This document shows, piece by piece, positions 1-9,097 of a stretch of DNA of 64,000 bases. Origin of the DNA: Planctomycetia bacterium (lineage in GTDB: Bacteria; Planctomycetota; Planctomycetia; Pirellulales; JACPPG01); the NCBI GenBank assembly GCA_016191115.1, contig JACPPG010000002.1, positions 1 to 64,000 on the forward strand, in the 5' to 3' direction. A program made the position numbers and the translations under genes. The notes under the pieces were generated by a model that did no database searches, was not told the origin of the DNA, and was given only the letters and a program-made list of their open reading frames with translations. Every line of letters starts with the position of its first letter. Within the stretch, counting starts at the first letter, position 1.

Positions 1-75
1 AACCCAAGTACGCCGCCTTTTTCAACTCATCTCATCCACAACTTTCGGTTATAGCTCGTGCTCGACCTGGTTCGC

Positions 76-539
76 GTGCTCAACGCCTGACGGCATCAAA
101 GGATTCTCCACTGGCGACCCACCGCTCTTCCACCCGCGTGATCCCGTGCTCAACGCCTGACGGCATCAAAGGATTCTCCACCGCATGTCGGCCCCACGAT
201 CAACGTGCAGACCGTGTGCTCAACGCCTGACGGCATCAAAGGATTCTCCACGCAGCACCTCCGCGCTAGCGAACGCGCAACGTGAATTGTGCTCAACGCC
301 TGACGGCATCAAAGGATTCTCCACATCGGCGGCAGGTTGAACGACTCGCGCCATTGGTCGTGCTCAACGCCTGACGGCATCAAAGGATTCTCCACCGGCC
401 TGCCCGTCGGCCACCAGCGACGCGGCCTCGTGTGCTCAACGCCTGACGGCATCAAAGGATTCTCCACTGCCATCGCCGCCGTCTGCCTGGCGATCGCCAT
501 CGTGTGCTCAACGCCTGACGGCATCAAAGGATTCTCCAC
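76..539 (-). CRISPR. CRISPR array, 7 identical 36-nt repeats and 6 spacers
   Basis: Repeats begin at 76, 146, 216, 289, 360, 432 and 504. All are 36 nt and identical, starting GTGCTCAACGCC and ending ATTCTCCAC on the plus strand. The spacers are 34, 34, 37, 35, 36 and 36 nt and unrelated by eye. The array lies just downstream of cas2, so transcription is expected from the minus strand. On that strand the repeat holds a short stem (TGCC-GTCA-GGCG) followed by exactly eight bases, TTGAGCAC, which fits the 8-nt crRNA handle left by Cas6. No degenerate repeat is visible in bases 1-75, so the leader-distal end seems complete. The identical repeats suggest a recent or active array. Confidence 0.98.
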
Positions 540-806
540 GGCACCTGTTCCAACTCGTGCAATCCAAATACTTTAGGCTCGCGTTTTCAAGGATGTCACG
601 CCTCTTCGTTTGTGTAGAGGCGAAAACCGACGTCGATCGGACGCCGTTGAACGCTGACCTGGTCGAAACTACGGGGAACTGAGCTTTCCCGTTGAAATCA
701 CGGATAGCCATCTTCGGCAACTGCGTGGAAACCACTGCCATCATAGAGCTTCCGTGGAAAAACACTACCGACGACTCCACCACCAGGTGATCCTTGAGTT
801 GGGCCC
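540..806 (-). promoter_or_regulatory. Probable CRISPR leader
   Basis: This 267-nt stretch between the cas2 stop and the first leader-proximal repeat has no convincing gene. In this operon layout it is where the leader (array promoter and spacer-integration signals) should be. No promoter element is certain. Small ORFs here are in conflict with the array or with cas2 and are not accepted. Confidence 0.55.
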
Positions 807-1103
807 CTATACGATCTTGAAGCTCGGCGGACTGGCCGCCCAGGACGACTGATCGCCGGTCGAATGAAGCGGCACGCGCTCTGCGCAGCCGCCACAAATC
901 GGCATGACAAGCAAGTCGTCGTTTTCCTTCATGATTTCGGCCAGTTCCCAACAGAGTTTTTCTAGCGCGATACGGTCTAACCGGCATCGGAAGACGCTAT
1001 ATTGGAGCCGTTCGCCATATCCTTCCAGCTTCTTGGCCACCTTTCGCAAGCGTTTTGGATCGCGAATGTCGTAGGTAATCAAGTGCCACGATTTCTCAGC
1101 CAT
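807..1103 (-). CDS. cas2: CRISPR-associated endoribonuclease Cas2
   Basis: This 98-residue protein is a normal Cas2 length. It starts with the typical ferredoxin-like first strand LITYDIRDPKRLRKV, carrying the conserved Asp, then GYGERLQYSVFRCRL. Cas2 dimers bridge two Cas1 dimers in the spacer integration complex. A GAGGTAA ribosome-binding site lies about 6 nt before the ATG, and the gene begins 4 nt after the cas4/1 stop, so it is the last gene of the cas operon before the array. The C-terminal tail after residue 80 is less conserved. Confidence 0.95.
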   Translation of the reverse strand: MAEKSWHLITYDIRDPKRLRKVAKKLEGYGERLQYSVFRCRLDRIALEKLCWELAEIMKENDDLLVMPICGGCAERVPLHSTGDQSSWAASPPSFKIV

Positions 1104-1107
1104 GGTG

Positions 1108-2811
1108 TTACCTCATCCGCAGGCGAGCGTAAAGTCCCGGGGCGCCGGTCCATTCTTTTTCCAATAGTCTTGCCTCCAACTCGACGATTCTGGCGTAGCT
1201 CATCGACTGACCTGTAAATGGATGACGATACGCCTCGTTGAGGCGTTCTTCAAACAACGCAATCGCCTTCTTTCGGCCATCGTCCGAAAGCCATACCTGG
1301 CGGCCGGCAATGGTGAAGTCGTTATCCGGGCTCCATCGGTTGCGATTCACGCTGCCAACCACTGGCATATCGACGAGCGGGACGCGAAATAGCTCAACCA
1401 AGTCGAGCACCAGGGGAGGCGCCGATGAACGCGGTTGATGGAAGAACCCGAACGCCGGCTCCAGGCCGATTCCGAGCAGCGTGCGATGCACGAGGGCGAA
1501 CAACATGCCGTAGCCGAAACTCAGCAGGGCGTTGAAGCGATCCTCGGGCGGGTGCTTGGAACGTCCGCTTGGAACCAAGAGGGCATCGACCCGCGAACTC
1601 AGCAATCGCGGCAAGGCGGCGAAATACGCCTTCGCCGCCATCCCCTCCAGGCCACGGAGCGAATCCGCGCTGCCGACCTGATCCAGCTTCGGCAGCACCT
1701 CGCGGATGCGATTGATCGGCTCCTGCACGGATTGCCGATATGCCGAATCTCCACGAGATGCCCGCAGCAGATATCGCAGTTGCGATTCAACTTTGGCGTG
1801 GACGGTTCGCTGCGCCAGGTTGAGCCGCACGATATCGTCCGTAAGCGCGCGATACTGGCGAATCCGCTGTTGAACGCGGCCCGGAGATGCCGACACGCCG
1901 GCGACAAATCGTCCCCCAAAAGTGAGCCAGTCGACGGCCACGCCCCGATAGGCACACAGATGGAGGGCCTGCGTTGTGAGCTGACCATAGCCGTGAATAA
2001 GGATCGAGTCGACCTGCTCGATGGCGATCTTCTGCCGGCCATCTTCTGTTTCGATCAAAAGCGACTCTCCGCTGCGCCCTATCCGGGCTTTGGTGGCGGC
2101 AACGTGAAGGGTGTGACGCTCGCGGTTCGAGGGAAACAGGCGCGGTGGTTCGGCCGTTGCGACGTCTATTTCGGCAAGCCGCTCCTCTTCCGGTAGACAC
2201 ACGACCGCCAGCGAGCACTTTGGGCACAGACGCTCGTTCTCAGTCACCGGAGGGCGCTCCGTGGATTTGCTCAACACGCGAGCCCGATCGATTGCGTCTC
2301 GCAAATCCTGACGGGCGGCCTCGTCGATGTCGACCAGGACTGTGACGTTGTCTGCGTGGTAGCGAATGCGGGCCTGACGCACCGTATCGCCAAGCTGTTC
2401 TTCCACCAAGACGGCATAGGCAACGGCCTGGATGCGATCGCTGGGCCAGGCGAGCGGCTCGTCCTCGTCGCCACGGCGACAACGGCCCTTCTTGTGTTCA
2501 TAGGCGACCCAGACCCCGTCTCGTTTGCGGACCGCATCGACTTTGCCGACCAGTCCCCAGGTTTCGCTACTGACCTCGAAGGACCGCAACTCGGGCGTCT
2601 CGTCGTCGAGCGAAACCCGTTCGAGGTGCAACCGGCGACCGGCGTACACATTGGCGTCGGCGACGCGAATCTCTTCAACTTCTTCGAGATAGAACAGCCG
2701 CTCACAATACAGCAATGCGTGCAGCGCCATCACGCGAAGCGGCGGCTCGTCGCCAGAATCGGCTGGACGGATCATGATGCGACCTATGGAGGAATTGTTG
2801 ATTCCCTCCAT
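1108..2811 (-). CDS. cas4/cas1: Cas4-Cas1 fusion, CRISPR adaptation nuclease/integrase
   Basis: This 567-residue protein joins an N-terminal Cas4 domain to a C-terminal Cas1 domain. Cas4 (about 25-210) shows YCERLFYLEE, GKVDAV, AYEHKKG and the C-terminal cysteines of LCPKCSLAVVC for an Fe-S cluster; it trims prespacers and recognises the PAM. Cas1 (about 225-567) shows the acidic residue in RGLEGMAAKAYF, the FNALLSFGYGML helix, the His of GFFHQPR and the Asp of LVLDLVELFR, the expected metal ligands of the integrase. Such fusions occur in dev-type and in I-G systems. The start is uncertain: the first Met (2811) lacks a close ribosome-binding site, and Met13 (2775) is an alternative. Confidence 0.95.
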   Translation of the reverse strand: MEGINNSSIGRIMIRPADSGDEPPLRVMALHALLYCERLFYLEEVEEIRVADANVYAGRRLHLERVSLDDETPELRSFEVSSETWGLVGKVDAVRKRDGVWVAYEHKKGRCRRGDEDEPLAWPSDRIQAVAYAVLVEEQLGDTVRQARIRYHADNVTVLVDIDEAARQDLRDAIDRARVLSKSTERPPVTENERLCPKCSLAVVCLPEEERLAEIDVATAEPPRLFPSNRERHTLHVAATKARIGRSGESLLIETEDGRQKIAIEQVDSILIHGYGQLTTQALHLCAYRGVAVDWLTFGGRFVAGVSASPGRVQQRIRQYRALTDDIVRLNLAQRTVHAKVESQLRYLLRASRGDSAYRQSVQEPINRIREVLPKLDQVGSADSLRGLEGMAAKAYFAALPRLLSSRVDALLVPSGRSKHPPEDRFNALLSFGYGMLFALVHRTLLGIGLEPAFGFFHQPRSSAPPLVLDLVELFRVPLVDMPVVGSVNRNRWSPDNDFTIAGRQVWLSDDGRKKAIALFEERLNEAYRHPFTGQSMSYARIVELEARLLEKEWTGAPGLYARLRMR

Positions 2812-2887
2812 GGAGCAATGTCCATCTGGCTCCTTATAGATTCTTCGATTGGTTCTTGGTTTGCAACACTTATTCCGAACAATCGCC

Positions 2888-3526
2888 TCATGAATCAGCG
2901 GAAATCAGCGGTATCGAATTCACGGATGGAGGCTGACTTGCTGGCCAATCCACCAAATCCCCGGTTGCATAACGGGTTCTGGTCGACCCAACGTGGTCGA
3001 CCCAAACCGGCAGCGTAAGGCGTCCCCGGTTGGCGAGAAGAAATGCACGGCCAGAGTGACCATCGAGCCGCGCGTTTACTGTTTCAACGGGGCTCACCTC
3101 ATCGACAAGGTGCGTGCTTTCCCCCAATGACAAACCGCCAAACCGCGAAACGGAACTTGGATCAGTCAAAGCCCTACGGACGCGGGCTTCCAGGCCAGTC
3201 TCGGCTTCCTCGCTAGAATCCAGCCAGATCACTAATTTGAGGTCGGTAAGCAGTTGTTGATAATCGGGTCGGGTATTGCCGGCCGACCCGAGCGGTGTCT
3301 TCTTGACCCGCCAAATGGTGCGAAGGACGACGCTTGTCTGGGGCTCGTTGACCAGCACCGGAGCAATGCGAACGCCCAAATGACGGCGACGATCGGTCTC
3401 ACCGACGAGCGAGAGCAAGAAGCCATAGCAAGTCGCTGGTGGCGGCAGCGGCTCGGTTTCGAGGTATTCCCGGGCCAGCCCTTTGCGGAAGCAAGCGACG
3501 GGAACGGAGACGTAGACGCCGAGCAT
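2888..3526 (-). CDS. cas5: Cas5, DevS/Cmx5 type
   Basis: This 212-residue Cas5 binds the crRNA 5' handle in the Cascade complex. The N-terminus MLGVYVSVPVACFRKGLA, followed by REYLETEPLPPPATCYGFLLSLVGE, is the DevS signature of the Myxococcus dev CRISPR subtype. A glycine-rich RFGGLSLGES segment is at about residues 127-137. It starts 3 nt after cas7 with AAGGGGTAAG as ribosome-binding site, so the two are probably co-translated. The 76-nt gap to cas4/1 is the widest in the operon. Confidence 0.92.
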   Translation of the reverse strand: MLGVYVSVPVACFRKGLAREYLETEPLPPPATCYGFLLSLVGETDRRRHLGVRIAPVLVNEPQTSVVLRTIWRVKKTPLGSAGNTRPDYQQLLTDLKLVIWLDSSEEAETGLEARVRRALTDPSSVSRFGGLSLGESTHLVDEVSPVETVNARLDGHSGRAFLLANRGRLTLPVWVDHVGSTRTRYATGDLVDWPASQPPSVNSIPLISADS

Positions 3527-3529
3527 GAC

Positions 3530-4459
3530 TTACCCCTTGATTTTCAGTTCGGCGCTAATCCGCTCGACTGCTTCGGCGCACGCGGCCTTCACGCCGTGGG
3601 CCGTCACGCCAACTTCGGCGAATTGCCTGGCGAGCGGAGACTCAAGATCGCTCACGCCTAGGATTAATTCCTCCATTGTGACATCCCCTGCCTGCAATCG
3701 CTTGAGCAGGGCGTCGGCGGTCACGGTCTTGCCGTCGTCGTTCGTCGAGAAACAATACAGCAATCGCGGAGCCGGGTCGGCGGTCAGTCGGAAGACGACG
3801 GCCTCGGGTGAGAAGTCGAACAGGAAACGCCCATGATTGCCGGCAACCGTACCAAGGTTGCACAACGCTTCGATGGCCTTCGCTACCCGCGACTTGTCGC
3901 GAAGCCGTTCCGGCGTGAGTGCGATGCCGTATTGGTACCGCGTGGCGTGAACCTCGGTGCCGTAAGGCACGGGGTTTTTGCTTTTGTTCTCGCCTTTTGA
4001 AGCGGAGGGAGTGGCACCGGGCGAAGCTGCGTTAAAGGTGACGTCGCCAGCCCATGGGGTAAGCGACACAGCGCGTGTGATTTCAAGAACAGCCCGTCGG
4101 ACATTTGCTGAGCCCTTCCCGTCGCCGCCGTCAACTTCACTCTTCGCGGCGTCCGCCCTCATAAATCCGAGCAGGTCGTCGTCAATGAAAGTCTTGCCCT
4201 TTTCGCTGGTCCATCCCTTGAATTCGTGATCTTCCCACGCGTTGACCCGTTCGGTTTCGTCCCAGGAGCGGTTGGTAGTTTCGGCCGCACGGAGCCGTCT
4301 ACGGAGTGCGAATCGAATCGCTTCTGCCGAAACGGTGCTGTGGGTCTCGCCCATCCAGAGCAGCTTTTGGAGAGTAGTAATATTGCCCTCCGTTTCAGCA
4401 CGATTATTTGCCGCCGTGCCATATGGCGTGACAAAATTGGCGAACGCATGAAGACTCAT
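3530..4459 (-). CDS. cas7: Cas7, DevR type, Cascade backbone
   Basis: This 309-residue RAMP protein forms the helical backbone that covers the crRNA. The N-terminus MSLHAFANFVTPYGTAANNR, then ETEGNITTLQKLLWMGETHSTVS, matches the DevR/Cst2 branch of Cas7. The central HATRYQYGIALTPERL and the LFDFSPEAVVFRLTADP stretch fit the family. AAGGAGTAG lies 7 nt before the ATG, and the gene starts 5 nt after the cas8 stop. In Myxococcus the DevR homologue is tied to development; nothing here suggests that role, so interference is the default reading. Confidence 0.93.
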   Translation of the reverse strand: MSLHAFANFVTPYGTAANNRAETEGNITTLQKLLWMGETHSTVSAEAIRFALRRRLRAAETTNRSWDETERVNAWEDHEFKGWTSEKGKTFIDDDLLGFMRADAAKSEVDGGDGKGSANVRRAVLEITRAVSLTPWAGDVTFNAASPGATPSASKGENKSKNPVPYGTEVHATRYQYGIALTPERLRDKSRVAKAIEALCNLGTVAGNHGRFLFDFSPEAVVFRLTADPAPRLLYCFSTNDDGKTVTADALLKRLQAGDVTMEELILGVSDLESPLARQFAEVGVTAHGVKAACAEAVERISAELKIKG

Positions 4460-4464
4460 CGGGC

Positions 4465-6219
4465 CTACTCCTTGGTTTGGCTAGGTTCGGATTCTGAAGA
4501 GCTGCCGCCCTCTTCGCCGCGCCCGCCGTAACTGGATAGGGCCAGCAGGGCGAGATCTCGCGTCAATTGCCACTTGTGTTCATTCAACATCGGCAGCAGG
4601 GCTTGCCAACCGTCCGTGAGGCTTGGAAGTCGGCCCGCTCGACTGAACAAATCACAGACCGCGAAACGGACTTGACCCTGCGTCTTGGCGCCGGACAGAT
4701 CGAGCCGCAGCCGTTCTCGAAACTTATCCCAGCGATTCTTGGTCGCTTGTGATAAAGGTCGGTCGCCGTCTGTTTCGTTACGAATCTGGCCGAGGCGGAA
4801 ATTAATCGCCTCATGCACAGCCCTCACGACGAGGGCTTCCCCTTTGTCCTCCCAGACGCGGTCGTCGGTCACCATATCGTTCAAGCCTTTTCCTTCAAAG
4901 AAGATTTGGTTCCGGTACGGTTTGTCCGTGGCCGGGTTAATGGCAGTCATCAGGCGAGCAAATCCGGAATACCAAGGGCGGCCGCGGGCCAAGTTCTCGG
5001 CGATGAAGGGGCGGACCACGCTGTCGGTTCTAAACGATTCGCGACGTTCCGAGGTGCCTTTGGTTTTTCCCTTACCTGTCGGCTCTTTGACGGTTTTGGT
5101 GACGATTCGCGGCGCGAGCTTCGAGAACGCCAAGTCATAGATATCGAATTCGCGGCCTCTCAAGATGGGCACGTAAAGCGATTCGACCCGCGATTTTTGT
5201 TGTGAAGCCCATGCGGTTGGGCGAAACGTGAGCGCATGACAACCTGTCAATTCCAGGTCTCGCGCTTTCAAGCGGACCTGTAGTTGAAGTCCGGCATCTG
5301 CACCACTTCCGACGCGGCTATCCAATAGTCCGCGAGGTGTCATAACCGGTCGGCTGCTGGCAAACTCCAACAAGTCAGCGACATCAGGGATGATCAGCAC
5401 AGCGGTAATGCCATTGACTGGAAGCGCGAGAGTCCCAATGAGGGCAAAATGTAGGCAGATAAGACCACCACTCGACTCGAAGATTGCCGATTGCTTGAAT
5501 CTGTCATGCCGCGTCATCGCCCCAGGCAGGATTTTGATGTCGATCGCGTGTTGGCCGCCGGCTAGATGGCCATCGTTGTCGACGAATGGGGGCGTCTGGT
5601 GGAGCTTTATCCGTCGTCCAGTCTTTACTCTCTTCCCGGTTGCTGCGTCCGTTTCCTTCGATCTTTCATCTCTGTCGAGCCAAAACCAACCTTGGTGCTT
5701 GTAAGAAGTGAAAACATCGTGGCTGAAGTGATATGATTTGTCATCAACTTCGATTGTTGTTTCACGCTCGGCTTCGCGGCTGCCGCAGGTTGGTCCGTGC
5801 TGCAAGTACGTGAGTTGAATTCCTTCCTGCAACGACGCCCGCGCTACCAGCGTCGGCGGTAGGTCGGTGTACTGACCGGGCAAGTAAATCAAGCCTTCCT
5901 TAATCTGGAAACCTATTGCAAACAGTTTCCTTAGATAGTCGCCCGCCAACTCGGGCTCGCCAAATCGCAGCGTGATCTGATCCGCTTCAATCTCCCAAGG
6001 CGCTGCGGCCTTGTCCCACGGCCCGCCGGGCACGTCGTCGTCTGACAACGCGCCCTGCTGATATGCTCGTTCAATAAACTTGAGCGTACACGCTAATCCA
6101 CCGAGGCCGGCTCGGTGCAGTGCTGTCATACCAGGGGCGAATAATGACATCGGCAGGTGGTCCGGGCCAATTGGCTCCTTCGACACCTTATTGGCTGTCG
6201 GCTTCTTCACTTTCGCCAC
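4465..6219 (-). CDS. cas8: Cas8 large subunit, DevT/Cmx8 (MYXAN) type
   Basis: This 584-residue protein sits where the large subunit is expected, between cas3 and cas7. Its N-terminus (PMSLFAPGMTALHRAGLGGLACTL) and the stretch LRFGEPELAGDYLRKLFAIGFQIKEGLIYLPG resemble the DevT/Cmx8 family, which recognises the PAM and recruits Cas3. The start is a GTG at 6219 that overlaps the end of cas3 by 13 nt, with no strong ribosome-binding site, so it is probably translationally coupled. The call rests on family resemblance plus position; large subunits diverge quickly, so the exact subfamily name is less sure than the role. Confidence 0.85.
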   Translation of the reverse strand: MAKVKKPTANKVSKEPIGPDHLPMSLFAPGMTALHRAGLGGLACTLKFIERAYQQGALSDDDVPGGPWDKAAAPWEIEADQITLRFGEPELAGDYLRKLFAIGFQIKEGLIYLPGQYTDLPPTLVARASLQEGIQLTYLQHGPTCGSREAERETTIEVDDKSYHFSHDVFTSYKHQGWFWLDRDERSKETDAATGKRVKTGRRIKLHQTPPFVDNDGHLAGGQHAIDIKILPGAMTRHDRFKQSAIFESSGGLICLHFALIGTLALPVNGITAVLIIPDVADLLEFASSRPVMTPRGLLDSRVGSGADAGLQLQVRLKARDLELTGCHALTFRPTAWASQQKSRVESLYVPILRGREFDIYDLAFSKLAPRIVTKTVKEPTGKGKTKGTSERRESFRTDSVVRPFIAENLARGRPWYSGFARLMTAINPATDKPYRNQIFFEGKGLNDMVTDDRVWEDKGEALVVRAVHEAINFRLGQIRNETDGDRPLSQATKNRWDKFRERLRLDLSGAKTQGQVRFAVCDLFSRAGRLPSLTDGWQALLPMLNEHKWQLTRDLALLALSSYGGRGEEGGSSSESEPSQTKE

Positions 6220-8480
6220 GATGCACCACGCAGTGGGTCATAGTCGATCACGTCCGGTCGTGCGATCGGAATATCCCTGGCCGTTTGCCACTCGCGCCAG
6301 TTCATGGCTCTCGGCGGCGAGGGCATTGGTAGGACAACTTCTGCGAGCTTTTTGCTTCCCGTGCGAACACCTAGCATATCCTCTTGCAGAACCACGGTTA
6401 TGCCGGGAGAAGCTTCGCGCAGTTCAAGGACCGTCGTCATCGGTCCGCCATCGAGCCAGGCGCTGGCCACGAAGTCCGGCTTCCGTCCGGCATCGTACTG
6501 TTCCCAGGCTTCGGCCAAGTCCCTTTGCGACAGTGGACCGTCGGGCAAAGCTGCGAGCCATTCCCGAGCCGACTGTAACTCCGCCAGCGAATAGGGCAGA
6601 TTGTCGTCGCCGACATCGATGATGATAAACGGGCAGGTTGGGCAGCCTGCCTTGGCCTTTCGATTCAATCGGCCGAGCCTTTGGATAAGGGCTGGCACGG
6701 GTGCCAGTTCAGTGACTAGCAGAGTCACGCCTTCCAGGTCCAGGCTCATTTCGCAGACTTGCGTCGTGCAGGCAACGACCGGCTCGGATTGCTTCGCCTT
6801 GAAAGCTTTGACGACAGCCTCGTGCCGTTGCACGCGATCACAATAGCGGAACCGAGAGTGATAAATGGCCGGATGTAAATCAGCGATTGAATCGGCCGCA
6901 CCCATTGCGCGGTTGACCGTGTTGCTCACCCAAAGCGCCTTGCGGCCGGCAGCAATCTCGATCCAAACACGTTTCGGCACATCGGCGGGAGTGTCTTCCC
7001 GGTGGTAACGGGCCAGCGTTTCCAATTCCTCCGGCCCACCGATTTCGGCCATCGGCTGGCGGTGGGCCTGCTTCAAACAGTTTTGCAATGCCACGAGACG
7101 CGCGTTTGGCAAGCTAGCAGTCATCAACAATACGGGAACTCCAGGAAGGTTTTGCAGGAAGCGGAGCAACGCGCCGAACAGTTTGTCGTCGTAGGCATGA
7201 ATCTCGTCGAACACGAATGCCGAGCCAGCCAAGGCCGGCCATGCGTATATCCCGCGACGGATATTCTGTACGAGCCCAAGCACCGTATCGACCGTACAAC
7301 TGACGACCGGAGTGGACCATGCGTCGAGCGATTCAATTCGCGCGACGACATCAGCTTCGGCCGCTTTCTCGTCGTCCCGAACGATCAAAGCCATATCGAT
7401 GTCAGCCCGACCGTGGAACAGGCGGTAGTTCAAATTGGCGTCCGGATTGTGCAGATAGTCGCGGAATCCCTCCGTGGCAGTGCCTGTCGTAGGATAACAA
7501 AAGTAGAGCCGCTTCGAGGGATACTTGATCGCAGCCCATTGGTACGCGGCGAGTGTCTTGCCAGATCCGCATCCCGCCTTAACGAACGTGACGGATGACC
7601 CCGCCTTGGCAACGTCAGTCTGGAATTTTCGTAGCGAACCCCCGTCGAGCCGTTTGCTCACAATCGCAGCGAGCTCTCCAGGTTGGGGCGTGTTTGCGAA
7701 TGCATCTTGAATCCACGAAGCCCGTTTCGTTTCGTCCGCCACCCGCCGCGGCAAGGCCGATCCGGCGACATCCGCAGCGATGAGGGCGACTTTGACGGCG
7801 GCGACCAGCCGTTTGTCCCGATCCGTGAACCGCTTCCACAATTGACGGGATTCCACGAACCATTTTTGAAGCCGGCCAAAGATCATATCCGGGCCGACCA
7901 GAGGGAGTACCCACGGCCCGCAAAATCTTGGGATGCCCTCGACTTCAAACCGATCCTGCAGGACCTGCAAACATTCTCCGAACTCTGGATGGTCAACCAG
8001 CACGGTCAGGCGATCGCCCTCGCCCCGAGGCTCCTCCCGACGTGGCGGGGACTCACGTCCGTACGCCGGGTGGTGGCCGCCAATCGCCCACCCGACGATA
8101 GCCAAGTCGATTTCCTTTCCGCCTACCGCCGTCAGGAGCCAATCCCTCAGTTTCTCGCACAGCAATAGAACCGACACCCACTCGTGGCGAAGTCCTTGGG
8201 GGTTTTGTTGCACGTTCCGCTTTCCGCAGATCATCCCCTGAAAGTGATCGTTGGCTTTCCCGAGGTCATGCATCGCCGCCGCAAGCAGAACACATCGCCG
8301 AAATCGTTCGCGGTACGATCCAGCATCCAATCCAAGCGCACAAAGCTGATCGTCGGCCGTCACGTCAAGCACCTTCGACGCTGCGTCGTAAACGTCCGCC
8401 AAGTGATGGCGCAGGAGCATCGAGGCATGCTCGGCTTCTCCGTGCATCCTACTCTTGGCCCACAAATGGCTTGCATCCAT
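6207..8480 (-). CDS. cas3: Cas3 HD nuclease-helicase
   Basis: This 757-residue effector unwinds and degrades target DNA. The N-terminal HD domain shows AAAMHDLGKANDHFQ, GLRHEWVS and GGHHPAYG. The helicase core shows Walker A KAGCGSGKTLAAYQWA, the Walker B box FVFDEIHAYDD (DEIH), motif III TASLPNARL and motif VI VPALIQRLGRLNR. I chose the ATG at 8480 (MDASHLWAK), 2 nt after the cas6 stop, over the upstream in-frame extension, because the extension overlaps cas6 and looks non-coding. Both halves look intact, so the system should be able to interfere. Confidence 0.95.
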   Translation of the reverse strand: MDASHLWAKSRMHGEAEHASMLLRHHLADVYDAASKVLDVTADDQLCALGLDAGSYRERFRRCVLLAAAMHDLGKANDHFQGMICGKRNVQQNPQGLRHEWVSVLLLCEKLRDWLLTAVGGKEIDLAIVGWAIGGHHPAYGRESPPRREEPRGEGDRLTVLVDHPEFGECLQVLQDRFEVEGIPRFCGPWVLPLVGPDMIFGRLQKWFVESRQLWKRFTDRDKRLVAAVKVALIAADVAGSALPRRVADETKRASWIQDAFANTPQPGELAAIVSKRLDGGSLRKFQTDVAKAGSSVTFVKAGCGSGKTLAAYQWAAIKYPSKRLYFCYPTTGTATEGFRDYLHNPDANLNYRLFHGRADIDMALIVRDDEKAAEADVVARIESLDAWSTPVVSCTVDTVLGLVQNIRRGIYAWPALAGSAFVFDEIHAYDDKLFGALLRFLQNLPGVPVLLMTASLPNARLVALQNCLKQAHRQPMAEIGGPEELETLARYHREDTPADVPKRVWIEIAAGRKALWVSNTVNRAMGAADSIADLHPAIYHSRFRYCDRVQRHEAVVKAFKAKQSEPVVACTTQVCEMSLDLEGVTLLVTELAPVPALIQRLGRLNRKAKAGCPTCPFIIIDVGDDNLPYSLAELQSAREWLAALPDGPLSQRDLAEAWEQYDAGRKPDFVASAWLDGGPMTTVLELREASPGITVVLQEDMLGVRTGSKKLAEVVLPMPSPPRAMNWREWQTARDIPIARPDVIDYDPLRGASWRK

Positions 8481-8482
8481 GT

Positions 8483-9097
8483 TCACGTTCTTTCTTCGCC
8501 GGCCGCAACGAACACGCCGCATCCCATGTGCCGCTTGCCGCCGAGCCCGGTCTCCTGAAGAACGAGCGACTCGGTGGTGGTAAGGCCACTGACGCGAAGC
8601 TCGTAACCGACGATTTCCCGCTGCTTTAGGCGGAATGAGCGGCGCTTGCCAACCGTCAGAATTGCCTCAGCGCCAAGGCGTAGTTCGTCCATCTGCCTAC
8701 GGGCGGCCACTGTGAATGTCGCGGCCGTCAAGTCTTCCGCGCCAACATGCGCCACCTTGATGACGACCAGCCGGCTCTGAATCGCTGTCGATGGAACAAG
8801 TGCACGGACCTCGGGAACTCCGACGCGCACCGTGGCATAATCCAGTCGTAATGACTTGCCGGCCAGTTTCAACAAAGGCGCGATCTGGTTGTCCGGGACG
8901 CGCATCGCGAGCGCACTCCATGGCATCAGCATCAGCTTCCGATCTCCGATCTGCCGTCCGCGAATCGGATGGATAGCAACGCCGTTCTCTCGATGCAGCT
9001 CTGGTATCAGATGCGACACGGCTGCGTACAACGCGTACCCGTGGTCGGCGGGAATTGGTTCCGTTCCCTGCAAACGGAAAGTAAGGTCGACATGCAT
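8483..9097 (-). CDS. cas6: Cas6, Cmx6 (MYXAN) type crRNA-processing endoribonuclease
   Basis: Cas6 cuts the CRISPR transcript within each repeat. This 204-residue form has the Cmx6 features: HVDLTFRLQGTEPIPADHGYALYAAVS near the start, HPIRGR, LMLMPWSALAMRVP, LKLAGKSLRL and the glycine-rich end LVLQETGLGGKRHMGCGVF. The ATG at 9097 is chosen because GGGAGAAAG lies about 6 nt upstream; an in-frame extension to 9175 exists but matches the family less well. It is the first gene of the cas operon. A promoter should lie in 9098-9335 but I see no clear one. Confidence 0.93.
   Translation of the reverse strand: MHVDLTFRLQGTEPIPADHGYALYAAVSHLIPELHRENGVAIHPIRGRQIGDRKLMLMPWSALAMRVPDNQIAPLLKLAGKSLRLDYATVRVGVPEVRALVPSTAIQSRLVVIKVAHVGAEDLTAATFTVAARRQMDELRLGAEAILTVGKRRSFRLKQREIVGYELRVSGLTTTESLVLQETGLGGKRHMGCGVFVAAGEERT

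Noticed and set aside
58-75. GTGCTCGACC just before the first repeat as a degenerate CRISPR repeat
   Set aside because: Only the first six bases agree and the distance to the next repeat is 18 nt, too short for a spacer plus repeat.
337-576. ORFs across the CRISPR array
   Set aside because: Their peptide repeats simply follow the DNA repeats.
807-8480. Assignment to subtype I-G because of the Cas4-Cas1 fusion
   Set aside because: No Csb1, Csb2 or Csx17-like protein is present; Cas5, Cas6 and Cas7 fit the dev/MYXAN families, where the fusion also occurs.
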